A DNA stretch of 64,000 bases from assembly GCF_002849605.1 (NCBI RefSeq), contig NZ_NPIB01000001.1, positions 372,001 to 436,000 of the forward strand. The letters are read 5' to 3'. The number at the start of each line of letters is the position of its first letter. The first letter of the stretch is position 1. Below are positions 9,266 to 20,195 of the stretch, piece after piece. Below the pieces are notes generated by a model. It was not told where the DNA came from. It saw only the letters and a program-made list of their open reading frames with translations, and ran no database searches. The position numbers and the translations under genes are program-made. The DNA comes from Photobacterium carnosum (GTDB taxonomy: Bacteria > Pseudomonadota > Gammaproteobacteria > Enterobacterales > Vibrionaceae).

Positions 9266-9636
9266 ACTTTAAAATCAAATACAAAAAAGCATAATTATCA
9301 CTATTGACAATACAGTCATGGTCTACAATTCGATCCTTAGCGATACTTCACTTCTCGATAGCTCTCATTACGTATTTTACGTGACCAATACCACAGCCCC
9401 AGCAAGCACCGACAACGATTACTTTATTTTTATTCATAAGAAAGTATATTACGGTGATAACAAATGTATTGAAAACTGCAATACATTAAATAATTCAGCA
9501 CTAATACTCATCAAAATCAATTAAACTAGTGTCGAACATATAGGTAGCGCTTTGATAAATAAAGATAATGAAAGCAAATCATCATTATCATCTTCAGGCG
9601 ATAATTATTAACGCTAATTACGAGCAGAATTAAACT
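9266..9636. other. Gene-free spacer before nagC
   Basis: About 370 bases. A 68-codon open frame at 9318-9524 has no ribosome site and no recognisable product, so I do not call it. An inverted repeat GATAATGA ... TCATTATC (9564-9571, 9582-9589) lies 48-73 bases before the nagC ATG. It resembles two Fur-like half sites but the spacing is wrong for a classical Fur box. Confidence 0.45.
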
Positions 9637-10851
9637 ATGACAGGCGGACAAATTGGTAATGTTGATCTGGTCAAGCAGCTAAATAGTGCTGCTGTATACA
9701 GACTTATCGACTTGCAAGGCCCTATCTCTCGCATCCAGGTTGCTGATATTAGTCACCTCGCTCCTGCAAGTGTCACTAAGATTACCCGCCAACTGCTAGA
9801 ACGTGGCTTAATAAAAGAAGTCGCTCAGCAAGCATCAACGGGAGGAAGAAGAGCAATATCTCTAACGACAGAATCAGTCGGTTTTCATTCGATCGCAGTA
9901 CGTATTGGCCGTAATAATATTGAAATAACCCTTTATGACCTCAGTGGTAAACATATTACCGGTGCGGCCTATCCGTTTTTATATTCTGACCAAAATGAAC
10001 TAGCCGAAGGTCTAATCAAATATATTCAAGAATTTATTGATAATAATCAGAATGTAATGAAAGAACTGGTGGCATTTGGCATTATTCTTCCAGGACTTGT
10101 TAATCCAGAAAGTGGCACGGTTACTTACATGCCAAACACTGAAGTGCATGACTTTGAGCTTGCACATATTATTCAAGACATTTTTGGTATTATTACTTTT
10201 GTCGGCAATGATATTCGAGGCCTCGCGCTGGCAGAACACTTCTTCGGTGCTAGCCGAGACTGTAAAGATTCAATTTTAGTCAGTATGCATAATGGTACTG
10301 GCGCTGGCATTATTGTTAATGGTCAGGTCTTCCTTGGTCAAAATCGCAATGTCGGAGAGATTGGTCATATCCAAATCGATCCACTAGGGGATAAATGTCA
10401 ATGTGGTAATTTTGGTTGCTTAGAAACGGTAGCCTCTGATCCTGCAGTGATTATGCATGTTCAAAATCTACTCAACCAAGGTTATCCAAGTAGTTTGCAA
10501 GACTTGGAAGAAGTCACTATGCCAGCGATTTGTGATGCGGCCAATAATGGTGATGAACTGGCCATTCAAGCGTTACTGAAAGTCGGTCACCACCTTGGTA
10601 AAGCATTAGCGATGACGATTAATTTATTCAACCCTCAAAAGATTATTCTGGCAGGTAATATTACTCAGGCACAAGCCATTGTATTGCCAGCAATACGTCG
10701 TTGCGTTGAAAACCAATCATTATCTGCTTTTAATCACGATTTACCGATTGTCGCATCAGAGCTATATAATCAACCCACTATTGGCGCTTTTTCAATGATC
10801 AAGCGTGCAATGCTTAATGGTGTACTGCTACAGCGCCTGCTAGAAGACTAA
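9637..10851 (+). CDS. nagC: N-acetylglucosamine repressor NagC (ROK family)
   Basis: DNA-binding ROK-family regulator of 404 residues that represses amino-sugar genes until it binds N-acetylglucosamine-6-phosphate. The N-terminus IGNVDLVKQLNSAAVYRLID is almost identical to E. coli NagC and leads into a winged helix-turn-helix (about 20-80). The sugar-kinase-like core contains the ROK signature and the zinc site CQCGNFGCLE near residue 252. It differs from Mlc by the NagC-like N-terminus and the PASVTKITRQL recognition helix. In E. coli nagC sits in nagBACD; here it has its own spacer and promoter after the nagB terminator. Its targets are the boxes at 8194-8221 and 8292-8314. Confidence 0.95.
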   Translation: MTGGQIGNVDLVKQLNSAAVYRLIDLQGPISRIQVADISHLAPASVTKITRQLLERGLIKEVAQQASTGGRRAISLTTESVGFHSIAVRIGRNNIEITLYDLSGKHITGAAYPFLYSDQNELAEGLIKYIQEFIDNNQNVMKELVAFGIILPGLVNPESGTVTYMPNTEVHDFELAHIIQDIFGIITFVGNDIRGLALAEHFFGASRDCKDSILVSMHNGTGAGIIVNGQVFLGQNRNVGEIGHIQIDPLGDKCQCGNFGCLETVASDPAVIMHVQNLLNQGYPSSLQDLEEVTMPAICDAANNGDELAIQALLKVGHHLGKALAMTINLFNPQKIILAGNITQAQAIVLPAIRRCVENQSLSAFNHDLPIVASELYNQPTIGAFSMIKRAMLNGVLLQRLLED

Positions 10852-10867
10852 GTATCCGCGATACCAA

Positions 10868-10900
10868 TTTATAAGAACAAATAACCACCGTTCTTATAAA
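10868..10900. repeat. Inverted repeat after nagC
   Basis: Eleven-base perfect stem TTTATAAGAAC/GTTCTTATAAA, 17 bases past the nagC stop. No T-run follows, so it may be a 3-prime stabilising hairpin. Confidence 0.5.
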
Positions 10901-10912
10901 ACAACCATCATA

Positions 10913-10948
10913 AAAAAGGGGGGATTAATCTCAAATGATTAATCCCCC
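10913..10948 (-). terminator. Strong hairpin between nagC and the Kef-type gene
   Basis: Twelve-base stem GGGGGATTAATC/GATTAATCCCCC. The T-run is only on the minus-strand side, so it is a classical terminator for minus-strand transcripts. No minus-strand gene lies upstream of it, so it may serve nagC less efficiently or block antisense transcription. Confidence 0.7.
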
Positions 10949-11011
10949 TAATGCTATTATTGTTATCAATTATATTTCCGAACACTATCTTGCAAGGATG
11001 TAGTCTAAGCT

Positions 11012-12607
11012 ATGGAGTTACTGTATATTAGCGCGGCCTTTCTGGCCGGTTTCATCGCCCTTCGTTGTAAATTACCCCCTCTGGTTGGCTTTTTAGTTGC
11101 TGGCTTTATGCTTAATAGTTTTGGTTTTCAACCTACTCCAGCATTAACGACTTTAGCCGATCTTGGCGTAACCTTATTATTATTTACTATCGGCTTAAAA
11201 CTTGACATAAAAACCTTACTTAACAAAGAAGTATGGGGTGGCGCAACCATACACAATCTGTTATCTACCGCCCTTTTTACGTTATTTCTTTTAGTCCTAA
11301 AACAATTAGGACTGACAATGTTTGCCGAGATGGCACTTAGTCAATTAATACTGATTGGCTTTGCATTGTCATTTTCTAGTACTGTTTTTGCCGTCAAACT
11401 GCTGCAAGACAAAGGAGAATTAAACGCTAAATATGGCACCGTTGCTATTGGCATTCTGGTTATGCAGGATATTTTCGCAGTACTATTCCTCGCCATATCC
11501 AGCGGTAAAATTCCTGATATAACAGCACTTGGTTTATTTGCTCTGCCCTTGCTACGCCCATTGTTATATCGCATCCTAGATAAAGCAGGTCACGGTGAAA
11601 TATTAGTCTTGTATGCTGTTATGCTCGCACTGGTTGCAGGAGCGGGTTTATTTGAAATTGTCGGCATGAAACCAGATCTAGGAGCGTTGATATTAGGTAT
11701 GCTAATGGCGGGTCATCCTAAAGCATCAGAGATGGCTAAGTCATTGTTTAATTTTAAAGAACTGCTATTGGTGTGCTTCTTTTTAAACATTGGTCTCGCG
11801 GAATCCCCTACCATCAACGGCATGTTAATGGCCCTCGTATTAATGCTACTACTGCCTCTTAAAGGAATTCTTTATTACGCAGTATTCCATTTATGCCGCT
11901 ACCGTGTACGAACCTCAATGTTAGCAACCTTAACCCTATTTAATTATAGTGAATTTGGCCTTATTGTGGGTGGCGTCGCCTATAAAATGGGGTTGTTACC
12001 CGGCACATTCTTAGTCGCTATGGCTATCGCCGTGTCATTATCGTTTTTACTGGCAGCGCCACTGAACAGTATGAGTCATAAACTCTATACTGAAGCCGCT
12101 AAACGACTAAAAGAATTTGATCCTGATCGCTTAAATTGTCACGACAAACTGATTGATTTAGGTAATGTCAGTATTCTTATTCTCGGTATGGGTCGTATCG
12201 GCTCTGGTGCTTATGACGAATTAGAAAGTCGTTATGGTAAACAGATTATTGGCGTTGAAACTCGTCGTGAATCGGTAGAGTTACATCGCCAGCAACAACG
12301 TAATGTCATTCATGGAGATGCGACCGACCCTGACTTTTGGGAACGGGTTATCAAAAATCACCATATTGAGCTTATTTTATTAGCAATGCCAAATGGTCCA
12401 GCGAATATCTATGCTTTAGATCAGCTCAAAAGTCGTAAATTCCAAGGAAAAATAGCCGCTATAGCCAAATACAGTGATGAAGAGACACAATTACACCAAC
12501 AAGGTATTGATGCAGCCTTTAATATTTATAGCGAAGCGGGTAGCGGTTTTGCTCGTGATGTCTGTGATCACCTCCAACCTCAAATAATCCCACGAAAACC
12601 ACACTAA
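11012..12607 (+). CDS. Kef-type monovalent cation:proton antiporter (CPA2) with RCK/TrkA-N domain
   Basis: Inner-membrane transporter of 531 residues. The first 370 residues hold about a dozen hydrophobic segments with the CPA2 pattern (LPPLVGFLVAGFMLN, then LADLGVTLLLFTIGL). The C-terminal part is a Rossmann RCK-N domain starting near residue 390 with ILGMGRIGSGAYDEL and a GDATDPDFW turn, which binds nucleotide and gates the channel part. Likely an exchanger of potassium or sodium for protons that adjusts pH or responds to electrophiles. A similar but distinct family member (YbaL) lies next to gsk in E. coli. I cannot say whether this is KefB/C, YbaL or another subfamily. It stands alone between nagC and asnB. 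Confidence 0.85.
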   Translation: MELLYISAAFLAGFIALRCKLPPLVGFLVAGFMLNSFGFQPTPALTTLADLGVTLLLFTIGLKLDIKTLLNKEVWGGATIHNLLSTALFTLFLLVLKQLGLTMFAEMALSQLILIGFALSFSSTVFAVKLLQDKGELNAKYGTVAIGILVMQDIFAVLFLAISSGKIPDITALGLFALPLLRPLLYRILDKAGHGEILVLYAVMLALVAGAGLFEIVGMKPDLGALILGMLMAGHPKASEMAKSLFNFKELLLVCFFLNIGLAESPTINGMLMALVLMLLLPLKGILYYAVFHLCRYRVRTSMLATLTLFNYSEFGLIVGGVAYKMGLLPGTFLVAMAIAVSLSFLLAAPLNSMSHKLYTEAAKRLKEFDPDRLNCHDKLIDLGNVSILILGMGRIGSGAYDELESRYGKQIIGVETRRESVELHRQQQRNVIHGDATDPDFWERVIKNHHIELILLAMPNGPANIYALDQLKSRKFQGKIAAIAKYSDEETQLHQQGIDAAFNIYSEAGSGFARDVCDHLQPQIIPRKPH

Positions 12608-12930
12608 ATTACACTTCAAAACTTAGATATTTCGCAGAGAAAAATAAACAGTAGCGATGCTGTTGTTTATTTTCTCAATTAAAAAACTCTGCAAAAATAG
12701 ATAATATTCATAAAAATCCAATTTAAATAGATAATATTCACCAGCAATGCTTTATTTAAATATAATCATAATAAATAGTTGTAATTTATTAACGAATGCG
12801 TAATTTTAACAATCAACGAAAAGCAAAATCACTATAAACATCAATTACCATAATGATAACTTATTCGCTACATGATACATTTTCATCAATTATGGATAAT
12901 AAAAAATAAAACGTTTGGAGTAGTATTATT
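12608..12930. other. A+T-rich control region before asnB
   Basis: About 320 bases without a gene. It contains two exact copies of AATAGATAATATTCA at 12696-12710 and 12726-12740, starting 30 bases apart (about three helical turns), roughly 190-235 bases before asnB. They may bind a regulator such as AsnC or Lrp; no site consensus was tested. Confidence 0.5.
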
Positions 12931-14601
12931 ATGTGTTCAATATTCGGCATCCTTGACATCAAGAGCGACGCTTCAGTACTTCGTACAACAGCCCTTGAAT
13001 TATCAAAAAAAATGCGTCATCGCGGTCCTGATTGGTCAGGAATTTATGCGTCAGACAATGCTATTCTAGTTCATGAACGTTTAGCGATTGTTGACTTAAA
13101 TAGTGGTGAGCAACCGCTATATAACACGGATAAAAGCCATGTACTTGCGGTCAATGGTGAAATTTACAACCACAAAGAATTACGCGCTGAGTTTGCACCT
13201 AACTACCCATTCCAAACAGAGTCGGATTGTGAAATTATCTTAGCGCTTTATAAGGAAAAAGGACCGGAGTTATTAGATTACCTCAACGGTATCTTTGCCT
13301 TTATTCTGTATGATGAGCAAGAAGATGCTTACCTTATTGGTCGTGACCACATTGGTATTATCCCGCTTTATCAAGGCTATGATGAACATGGTAACTTCTA
13401 TATTGCTTCTGAAATGAAAGCACTGGTGCCAGTATGTAAAACAATCAGTGAATTTCCTCCAGGCACTTACCTTTGGAGTAAAAAAGGCGAACCTGTTCGT
13501 TACTACAAACGTGACTGGATGGAATTTGATGCAGTTAAAGACGCAACAACCGATAAAGTAGCATTAGCAGATGCCCTTGAAAGTGCGGTTAAACGCCAGC
13601 TAATGACAGATGTACCTTATGGTGTATTACTGTCTGGTGGTCTAGATTCTTCTGTAATCTCTGCGATCACAAAGAAATTCGCCGCTAAACGTATTGAAGA
13701 TGATGAACAATCACAAGCTTGGTGGCCAACACTGCACTCGTTTGCGATTGGTCTTGAAGATGCACCCGATCTAAAAGCCGCGAAAATTGTAGCCGATGCC
13801 CTTGGTACGGTTCACCACGAGTTAACCTATACTGTCCAAGAAGGCCTAGATGCCATTCGTGATGTTATTTACCACATTGAAACCTATGATGTCACCACGA
13901 TCCGCGCCTCAACACCGATGTATCTTATGTCACGTAAGATCCGTGCTATGGGGATTAAAATGGTGCTTTCAGGTGAAGGTGCTGATGAAATCTTTGGTGG
14001 TTATTTATACTTCCACAAAGCACCTAACGCTAAAGAATTCCATGAAGAAACCGTGCGTAAGTTATTAGCGCTTAACATGTTTGATTGTGCACGTGCTAAC
14101 AAATCAATGGCGGCATGGGGCATAGAAGCTCGTGTACCCTTCTTGGATAAAGAATTCCTTGATGTTGCAATGCGCATTAACCCTCAAGATAAAATGTGTG
14201 GCAACGGTAAAATGGAAAAACACATTCTTCGAGAGTGTTTTGAGCATTATTTACCAGAAGCGGTTGCATGGCGTCAGAAAGAACAATTCTCTGATGGTGT
14301 AGGTTATAGCTGGATTGATAGCTTAAAAGAAGTTGCTGAAGAAAAAGTGACTGATAAGCAGTTAGAAACAGCTGCATTCCGTTTCCCATATAACACGCCA
14401 ACAACAAAAGAAGGCTATGTTTACCGTGAAATTTTTGAAGAACATTTCCCGCTAGAAAGTGCCGCTAAATGTGTACCAGGTGGCCCATCGATTGCTTGTT
14501 CTAGTGCAAAAGCCATTGAGTGGGATGAGAGTTTTAAAAATGCCGCAGACCCATCAGGTCGAGCGATTGCAGCTGTGCATAACCAAGCTTACAAGAAATA
14601 G
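12931..14601 (+). CDS. asnB: Asparagine synthetase B, glutamine-hydrolysing
   Basis: Cytoplasmic enzyme of 556 residues that makes asparagine from aspartate, ATP and glutamine. The N-terminal glutamine amidotransferase domain begins with the nucleophile Cys2 in MCSIFGILD and includes RHRGPDWSG and the NGEIYNH motif. The C-terminal synthetase domain starts near residue 210 and has the pyrophosphate loop LLSGGLDSSVIS. Length and N-terminus agree with E. coli AsnB (554). The start follows a GGAG ribosome site. In E. coli asnB also lies just beyond the nag genes, so the order is old. A strong bidirectional terminator separates it from gsk. Confidence 0.97.
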   Translation: MCSIFGILDIKSDASVLRTTALELSKKMRHRGPDWSGIYASDNAILVHERLAIVDLNSGEQPLYNTDKSHVLAVNGEIYNHKELRAEFAPNYPFQTESDCEIILALYKEKGPELLDYLNGIFAFILYDEQEDAYLIGRDHIGIIPLYQGYDEHGNFYIASEMKALVPVCKTISEFPPGTYLWSKKGEPVRYYKRDWMEFDAVKDATTDKVALADALESAVKRQLMTDVPYGVLLSGGLDSSVISAITKKFAAKRIEDDEQSQAWWPTLHSFAIGLEDAPDLKAAKIVADALGTVHHELTYTVQEGLDAIRDVIYHIETYDVTTIRASTPMYLMSRKIRAMGIKMVLSGEGADEIFGGYLYFHKAPNAKEFHEETVRKLLALNMFDCARANKSMAAWGIEARVPFLDKEFLDVAMRINPQDKMCGNGKMEKHILRECFEHYLPEAVAWRQKEQFSDGVGYSWIDSLKEVAEEKVTDKQLETAAFRFPYNTPTTKEGYVYREIFEEHFPLESAAKCVPGGPSIACSSAKAIEWDESFKNAADPSGRAIAAVHNQAYKK

Positions 14602-14614
14602 ATAAATTAACGTT

Positions 14615-14652
14615 ATAAAAAAACCGCCATCGAAAATGGCGGTTTTTTTTAT
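14615..14652. terminator. Bidirectional terminator between asnB and gsk
   Basis: Ten-base stem AAACCGCCAT/ATGGCGGTTT with A-run and T-run on both sides; it ends asnB on the plus strand and gsk on the minus strand. Confidence 0.9.
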
Positions 14653-14671
14653 GGTTAATAACAACGTGTTA

Positions 14672-15976
14672 TTAACGTTCCCAGTAAGCTTCTTCTAGGC
14701 TATCTTCACGCTCAGGTAAGCCGCGAGAAAGACGAGGTGAATACTGAGCTAATACTTCATAACTTACCCGGTTTGCATACAAACAAACCTGAGAGAATGA
14801 TGAGTACGTTAGGAACGAATATTGGTGCTTACTTGAATTTGGCACGTTTTCTTTATGATAACGGTTAGCAGACATATCATGCAGTAATGCAGATAATGCA
14901 CCATCACCGGCACCATTAGTATTTTTGATTCGCTCTGGGCCACCCATGTATGGAGCAATATGTGAATAAACCTTAGTTGGATTCTCACATGTCGATTTAA
15001 TCATAGGGCGGCTAAATTCATAACGGTTAAATTCAGCAATATCACCAGGTAATAACGGTAATGCAGTCTCACGTTTTGCTGATTCTTCAGTATAACCCGC
15101 AGTGTATAAACCAACAGGGCCAGCAGTACACAAAACAAGATCAACCCATTCTAGCGTTTTATCTGCTGCAACTAATGGATCAGACTCACCTGTTAACGCT
15201 TCACCTTCGTCTTCATTCATTGCAACCACGGTTACATGGTCGCGTAAGAAATCACGCCACCATTGTGGATCGTCTTGAATAACGAATTTAGTACCCAACG
15301 TTAATACCACTGGTACGTCATATTTCTTAGCGTACTCAATGGCTTTCATTGTCGCTGCTGGCATAGGATCGCCAGGCTTACAACGTACAAGATAAGCCGT
15401 TATAACTAATGCTGATGCATTTTCAAATACACACTCAGGAATGCTATCAGGTCTAAGTTGGTTCATGTTACCTTCGTTTATCGCGAAGGTACGCTCACCA
15501 TCTTTAGAGATCAGCGCAAAACAACGGCCAATTGGACCATTGACAGGCTGTAGATAATTCATATCCATACGGCTTGAAGTATTACAAAGATAACGGTAAG
15601 CATAGCTACCAATTTCAATGTCTTTACTCATTACACCTAATAATACGGACTTATCATCAGCTAATACTGAGTAATTATGTAACGTATTACCAATCGTGCC
15701 ACCAGCAAATTCATGAGTCACAAGATTATTATCTTTTAACTCATTATAAAGTGCTTCTGCTTTTTCATCGGTAATCACCAATGAATGGCCTTTACTCAGC
15801 TCATAACGTTCCAGAAATTCATCATCAACGTAGGCTTCAATATCAACCAATGTTTGATCGATACCCACAACATGAGTACGTGTTAAACGCTTCTCTATCT
15901 TCGTTTGACTTAGAAGTGGATCGCGAGCATGTACAGGGAAATAATGCTTAGATTTTCGTTGGCCTGGAAATTTCAT
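14672..15976 (-). CDS. gsk: Inosine-guanosine kinase
   Basis: PfkB-family nucleoside kinase of 434 residues that salvages inosine and guanosine to IMP and GMP with ATP. The N-terminus MKFPGQRKSKHYFPV and the length are nearly those of E. coli Gsk (434). The ribokinase signature with the anion-hole glycines and catalytic aspartate appears as NTNGAGDGALSALL near residue 355-368. The C-terminus LPEREDSLEEAYWER is the conserved tail. It is the last of a series of minus-strand genes (htpG, adk, hemH, gsk) that keeps the order of the E. coli chromosome. A 150-base spacer separates it from hemH, so it probably has its own promoter. Confidence 0.96.
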   Translation of the reverse strand: MKFPGQRKSKHYFPVHARDPLLSQTKIEKRLTRTHVVGIDQTLVDIEAYVDDEFLERYELSKGHSLVITDEKAEALYNELKDNNLVTHEFAGGTIGNTLHNYSVLADDKSVLLGVMSKDIEIGSYAYRYLCNTSSRMDMNYLQPVNGPIGRCFALISKDGERTFAINEGNMNQLRPDSIPECVFENASALVITAYLVRCKPGDPMPAATMKAIEYAKKYDVPVVLTLGTKFVIQDDPQWWRDFLRDHVTVVAMNEDEGEALTGESDPLVAADKTLEWVDLVLCTAGPVGLYTAGYTEESAKRETALPLLPGDIAEFNRYEFSRPMIKSTCENPTKVYSHIAPYMGGPERIKNTNGAGDGALSALLHDMSANRYHKENVPNSSKHQYSFLTYSSFSQVCLYANRVSYEVLAQYSPRLSRGLPEREDSLEEAYWER

Positions 15977-16127
15977 GTCAATGGGCTGTCAAGTTGTAAA
16001 TTTTGCGAATTCTATCACAGAATTTGGTACATAAAAGCAAAAGCTATCATCGGTTTTACGAATAATAGCCACAAACAACAACGCAAACGTTATCGTACAT
16101 ATAATGATGTTTATCTCTATATCAAGA

Positions 16128-17099
16128 TTACCATCCTTGTGTATGCTGTTTAATCAAGTTTTCCATCATCAATATATGAGCAGGACTGTCATTTAAGCAT
16201 GGGATCAAATTAAACTCTTTACCACCAGCTTCAATAAATACCGCTTTACACTGCTCTGCAATTTCTTCTAGTGTTTCCAAACAATCAACCGAGAAAGCAG
16301 GACACATCACATCTAAACGTTTAATACCTTTTTCAGCTAATGATTTAATTGTCGCTTCCGTATACGGCTTCAACCATTCTTCCCGTCCAAAGATAGATTG
16401 ATAACTCATGCTCATTTTCTCACGTGGCATATCCAGTAATTGAGCCAATAATACCGTGGTTTGATGACAATGGTCTGGATAGGGATCGCCATTATCTGCA
16501 TAACGCTGAGGAATACCGTGGTATGAACACAATAGATAATCAGGTTGCCCTTTCTCTGCCCAAAACACCTCAACAGACTGAGATAACGCCGCAATATAAT
16601 CAGGGTGATCATAGTAATGATTCACAAAACGGAGTTCGGGTAATTCAGGCACTGTTTTTAACTCTTTAGCAATACGATCAAAAACTGCGGCGGTTGTCGT
16701 TGCCGAATATTGTGGATATAACGGTAGTACGATAACGTGCTTACATCCCTGCTGTTTTAGCTGTTGCAAGCCTGATTGAATACTGGGCTCACCATAGGTC
16801 ATACCTAATGCAACGGGAACATTTAAAGATTGTTGTAAGGCTTGTTGCTGACGACGTGAATACACCATTAACGGTGAGCCATCATCCATCCACACGGATT
16901 GGTATAATTTAGCCACTTTAGGTGAACGTATTGGTAAAATAATGCCATGTAAAATAGGACACCATAACCAACGCGTCATATCAACCACACGCTTATCATG
17001 CAAAAATTCCGCTAAAAACTGTTTCACGCCAGCGGTTGTTGGTGCATCAGGAGTACCAAGATTAACCAGTAATACCCCATAGTTATTATTAATTGTCAT
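16128..17099 (-). CDS. hemH: Ferrochelatase
   Basis: Protoporphyrin ferrochelatase of 323 residues, the enzyme that inserts Fe2+ into protoporphyrin IX to make haem. The N-terminal [15 protein letters not shown] is the family start. The signature region [19 protein letters not shown] contains the catalytic histidine near residue 195, and the conserved [15 protein letters not shown] block with the second active-site acidic residues follows near residue 265-280. The protein has no membrane segment and acts at the cytoplasmic side of the membrane. An AAGGATA ribosome site precedes the ATG. It lies between adk and gsk as in E. coli, where an esterase gene (aes) separates hemH from gsk; here the esterase is missing. 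Confidence 0.97.
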   Translation of the reverse strand: MTINNNYGVLLVNLGTPDAPTTAGVKQFLAEFLHDKRVVDMTRWLWCPILHGIILPIRSPKVAKLYQSVWMDDGSPLMVYSRRQQQALQQSLNVPVALGMTYGEPSIQSGLQQLKQQGCKHVIVLPLYPQYSATTTAAVFDRIAKELKTVPELPELRFVNHYYDHPDYIAALSQSVEVFWAEKGQPDYLLCSYHGIPQRYADNGDPYPDHCHQTTVLLAQLLDMPREKMSMSYQSIFGREEWLKPYTEATIKSLAEKGIKRLDVMCPAFSVDCLETLEEIAEQCKAVFIEAGGKEFNLIPCLNDSPAHILMMENLIKQHTQGW

Positions 17100-17227
17100 C
17101 GGTATTTATCCTTTATCTTTTACTCATCACTGAAAACAACTTACTTCCAGCTTCTTTTTAATACATTTAAATAACAAAAAATACGCAATTTCGCTATAAC
17201 ATTTTATACCACTGTTATATTAAAACC

Positions 17228-17264
17228 AAAAAAAACGAGCATTACCAATTGGTAAGCCCGTTTA
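17228..17264 (-). terminator. Probable terminator of adk
   Basis: Stem built from AAACGGGCTTACC and GGTAATGCTCGTTT (minus strand, one bulge, AATT loop) followed by a run of eight T, about 55 bases beyond the adk stop. Confidence 0.8.
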
Positions 17265-17314
17265 TTTACATCGTTATTAGCTATGAAAAATAATTAGCTA
17301 ATTAACAATGCTAT

Positions 17315-18013
<699 letters not shown>

Positions 18014-18101
18014 TTAGCGCTCAGTCGCAAGCTTGGCACTATGACCAAGCCGCGATTGAATGATTTATCAGAATAGTCTGTGATTTTGATTAATTAATTG
18101 A

Positions 18102-20003
18102 TTATTTAACCAACAACTTGTTTACGGCAGCTAAGAACTGTGAAGGATCATCCATCGTACCGCGTTCAGCAAGCATTGCTTCACCAAACAATAATTCAAC
18201 CCAGCGACCAAAGACTTCTTCGTCAGCTTCATCCGCCATTTGCTTCACTAAGCTATGCTCTGGATTTAACTCAAAGATGTACTGCACCTCTGGCGCTTCA
18301 TGACCAGCAGCTGCAAGCAATTTCGCCATTTGTGTACCCATTTCGTTTTCGTCTGTCACCATAACGGCTGGAGTATCATGCAGTTTAAACGTTGGGCGTA
18401 CTTCTTTAACGCGCTCACCAAGGTATGTTTTGGTGCGATCAGTAACAGAAGTGAATTCTTTTTCTGTTTCTTTCTGCTTTTCTTTTTCTTCTGCATTATC
18501 AAATGAAGACAGATCAAGATCAGATTTTGTGATCGCTTGGAATTTCTTACCTTCAAATTCAGGTAAGTGACCCATTAGGTATTCATCAATACGATCGTAC
18601 ATCAAAATAACTTCTAAGCCTTTAGCACGGAATTGCTCAAGGTGTGGACTATGCTTAGCCGCGTTAAAGTTATCTGCCGTTAAATAATAGATCTTCTCTT
18701 GACCTTCTTGCATACGGCTAATGTAATCGGTCAACGAAACAGTTTGCTCAGCAGTATCATTATCTGTTGATGAAAAACGTAGCAATGCCGCAATTTTATC
18801 TCGGTTGCTAAAGTCTTCTGCCAAGCCTTCTTTTAGCACCTGACCAAACTCTTTCCAGAATGATTGATATTGCTCTGGCTCATTTTTTGCCATGCGCTCA
18901 AGCATTTGCAATACACGCTTCGTACATGCTTTACGTAGAGCTTGAGTCACTTTATTGTCTTGTAATATTTCACGTGAAACATTTAATGGTAGATCATTTG
19001 AATCAATTAAACCGCGCACAAAACGTAAGTACGTTGGCATGAACTGTTGTGCATCATCCATAACAAACACACGTTGCACATACAATTTAAGACCATGCTG
19101 GCCATCGCGGTTATTTAAATCCCACGGTGCTTTTGATGGAATGTATAACAAACTCGTATAATCTTGCTTACCTTCAACACGGTTATGACTCCATGTTAAT
19201 GGCTCGGCATAATCATGGGCAACGTGATTATAAAATTCTTTATACTCATCATTGCTGATATCTGACTTATTACGCGTCCATAACGCTTGTGCTTTGTTAA
19301 TTTGATCCCATTTTGTCCCTGTTACCTTGCCTTCTTCATCTTGTTCTTCTGTTTGAATAAAGACAGGAATACCAATGTGATCAGAATATTTACCAACAAT
19401 TTCACGTAAACGCTGTTCATCTAAGAACTCTTGCTCATCAGCACGTAAATGTAAAATAATCTCAGTACCACGGTTTGCTTTAGTGATGGTCTCGATGCTG
19501 TAATCGCCCTCACCTGCTGATATCCAGCAAACACCTTCATCAGCTGTAACTTCAGCACTACGTGTATTCACCGTTACACTGTCAGCCACAATAAATGCAG
19601 AATAGAAACCGACACCAAACTGACCAATCAGTTGTGAGTCTTTAGTTTCATTTTCATCTAATTGTGCAAAGAATTCTTTAGTACCTGATTTCGCAATCGT
19701 ACCTAAATGTTCAATCGCTTGTTCACGTGTCATACCAATACCATTATCACTAACGGTTAAGGTGCCAGCTTGTGGATTAATTGCCAGCTTTACACATAAA
19801 TCTGCATCGTTACCGTATAAATCGGTTTTTGATAATGCTTTAAAGCGCAACTTATCCGCAGCGTCTGATGCATTAGAAATCAGTTCACGTAAAAAAATCT
19901 CTTTATTAGAGTAAAGAGAATGAATCATTAAATGCAGTAGTTGTTTTACTTCTGATTGGAAACCACGTGTTTCCTTTTTGTTATCAACTGTTTGCTCGCT
20001 CAT
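18102..20003 (-). CDS. htpG: Chaperone HtpG (bacterial Hsp90)
   Basis: ATP-driven dimeric chaperone of 633 residues. The N-terminal GHKL ATPase domain (about 1-225) shows [16 protein letters not shown], the DNGIGM motif and [11 protein letters not shown] lid and glycine-rich segments. The middle domain carries the NVSREILQ catalytic-arginine region, and the C-terminal dimerisation domain ends near residue 630. A heat-shock type promoter lies about 40 bases upstream (20041-20070). The gene is divergent from toxR, an arrangement known from Vibrio cholerae, where htpG and toxR promoters face each other. The ribosome site is GGAG. Confidence 0.98.
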   Translation of the reverse strand: MSEQTVDNKKETRGFQSEVKQLLHLMIHSLYSNKEIFLRELISNASDAADKLRFKALSKTDLYGNDADLCVKLAINPQAGTLTVSDNGIGMTREQAIEHLGTIAKSGTKEFFAQLDENETKDSQLIGQFGVGFYSAFIVADSVTVNTRSAEVTADEGVCWISAGEGDYSIETITKANRGTEIILHLRADEQEFLDEQRLREIVGKYSDHIGIPVFIQTEEQDEEGKVTGTKWDQINKAQALWTRNKSDISNDEYKEFYNHVAHDYAEPLTWSHNRVEGKQDYTSLLYIPSKAPWDLNNRDGQHGLKLYVQRVFVMDDAQQFMPTYLRFVRGLIDSNDLPLNVSREILQDNKVTQALRKACTKRVLQMLERMAKNEPEQYQSFWKEFGQVLKEGLAEDFSNRDKIAALLRFSSTDNDTAEQTVSLTDYISRMQEGQEKIYYLTADNFNAAKHSPHLEQFRAKGLEVILMYDRIDEYLMGHLPEFEGKKFQAITKSDLDLSSFDNAEEKEKQKETEKEFTSVTDRTKTYLGERVKEVRPTFKLHDTPAVMVTDENEMGTQMAKLLAAAGHEAPEVQYIFELNPEHSLVKQMADEADEEVFGRWVELLFGEAMLAERGTMDDPSQFLAAVNKLLVK

Positions 20004-20040
20004 TTCGACTCCAAAAAAATTTATGAGTAGTATATAAAGA

Positions 20041-20068
20041 TAAATATGGTCAAACTGTATGATTTCAA
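20041..20068 (-). promoter_or_regulatory. Predicted sigma-32 (heat-shock) promoter of htpG
   Basis: Minus strand TTGAAA (20068-20063), 13 bases, then CCATATTTA (20049-20041). This fits the RpoH pattern CTTGAA, 13-17 bases, CCCCATNTA, and matches the expected control of htpG. Confidence 0.55.
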
Positions 20069-20195
20069 CCTAAAATAACATGTTTTTTATTTTTATATTT
20101 TTTGAGTAACGGTTTTATATTTTTAGATTCAGACAGTATTCAGATAAAACAGATAATAATATTGTTTATATAAAACCCTTGGCAAGGCTAAACCA

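Noticed and set aside
9318-9524. 68-codon ORF before nagC
   Set aside because: No ribosome site, composition like spacer, no family likeness.
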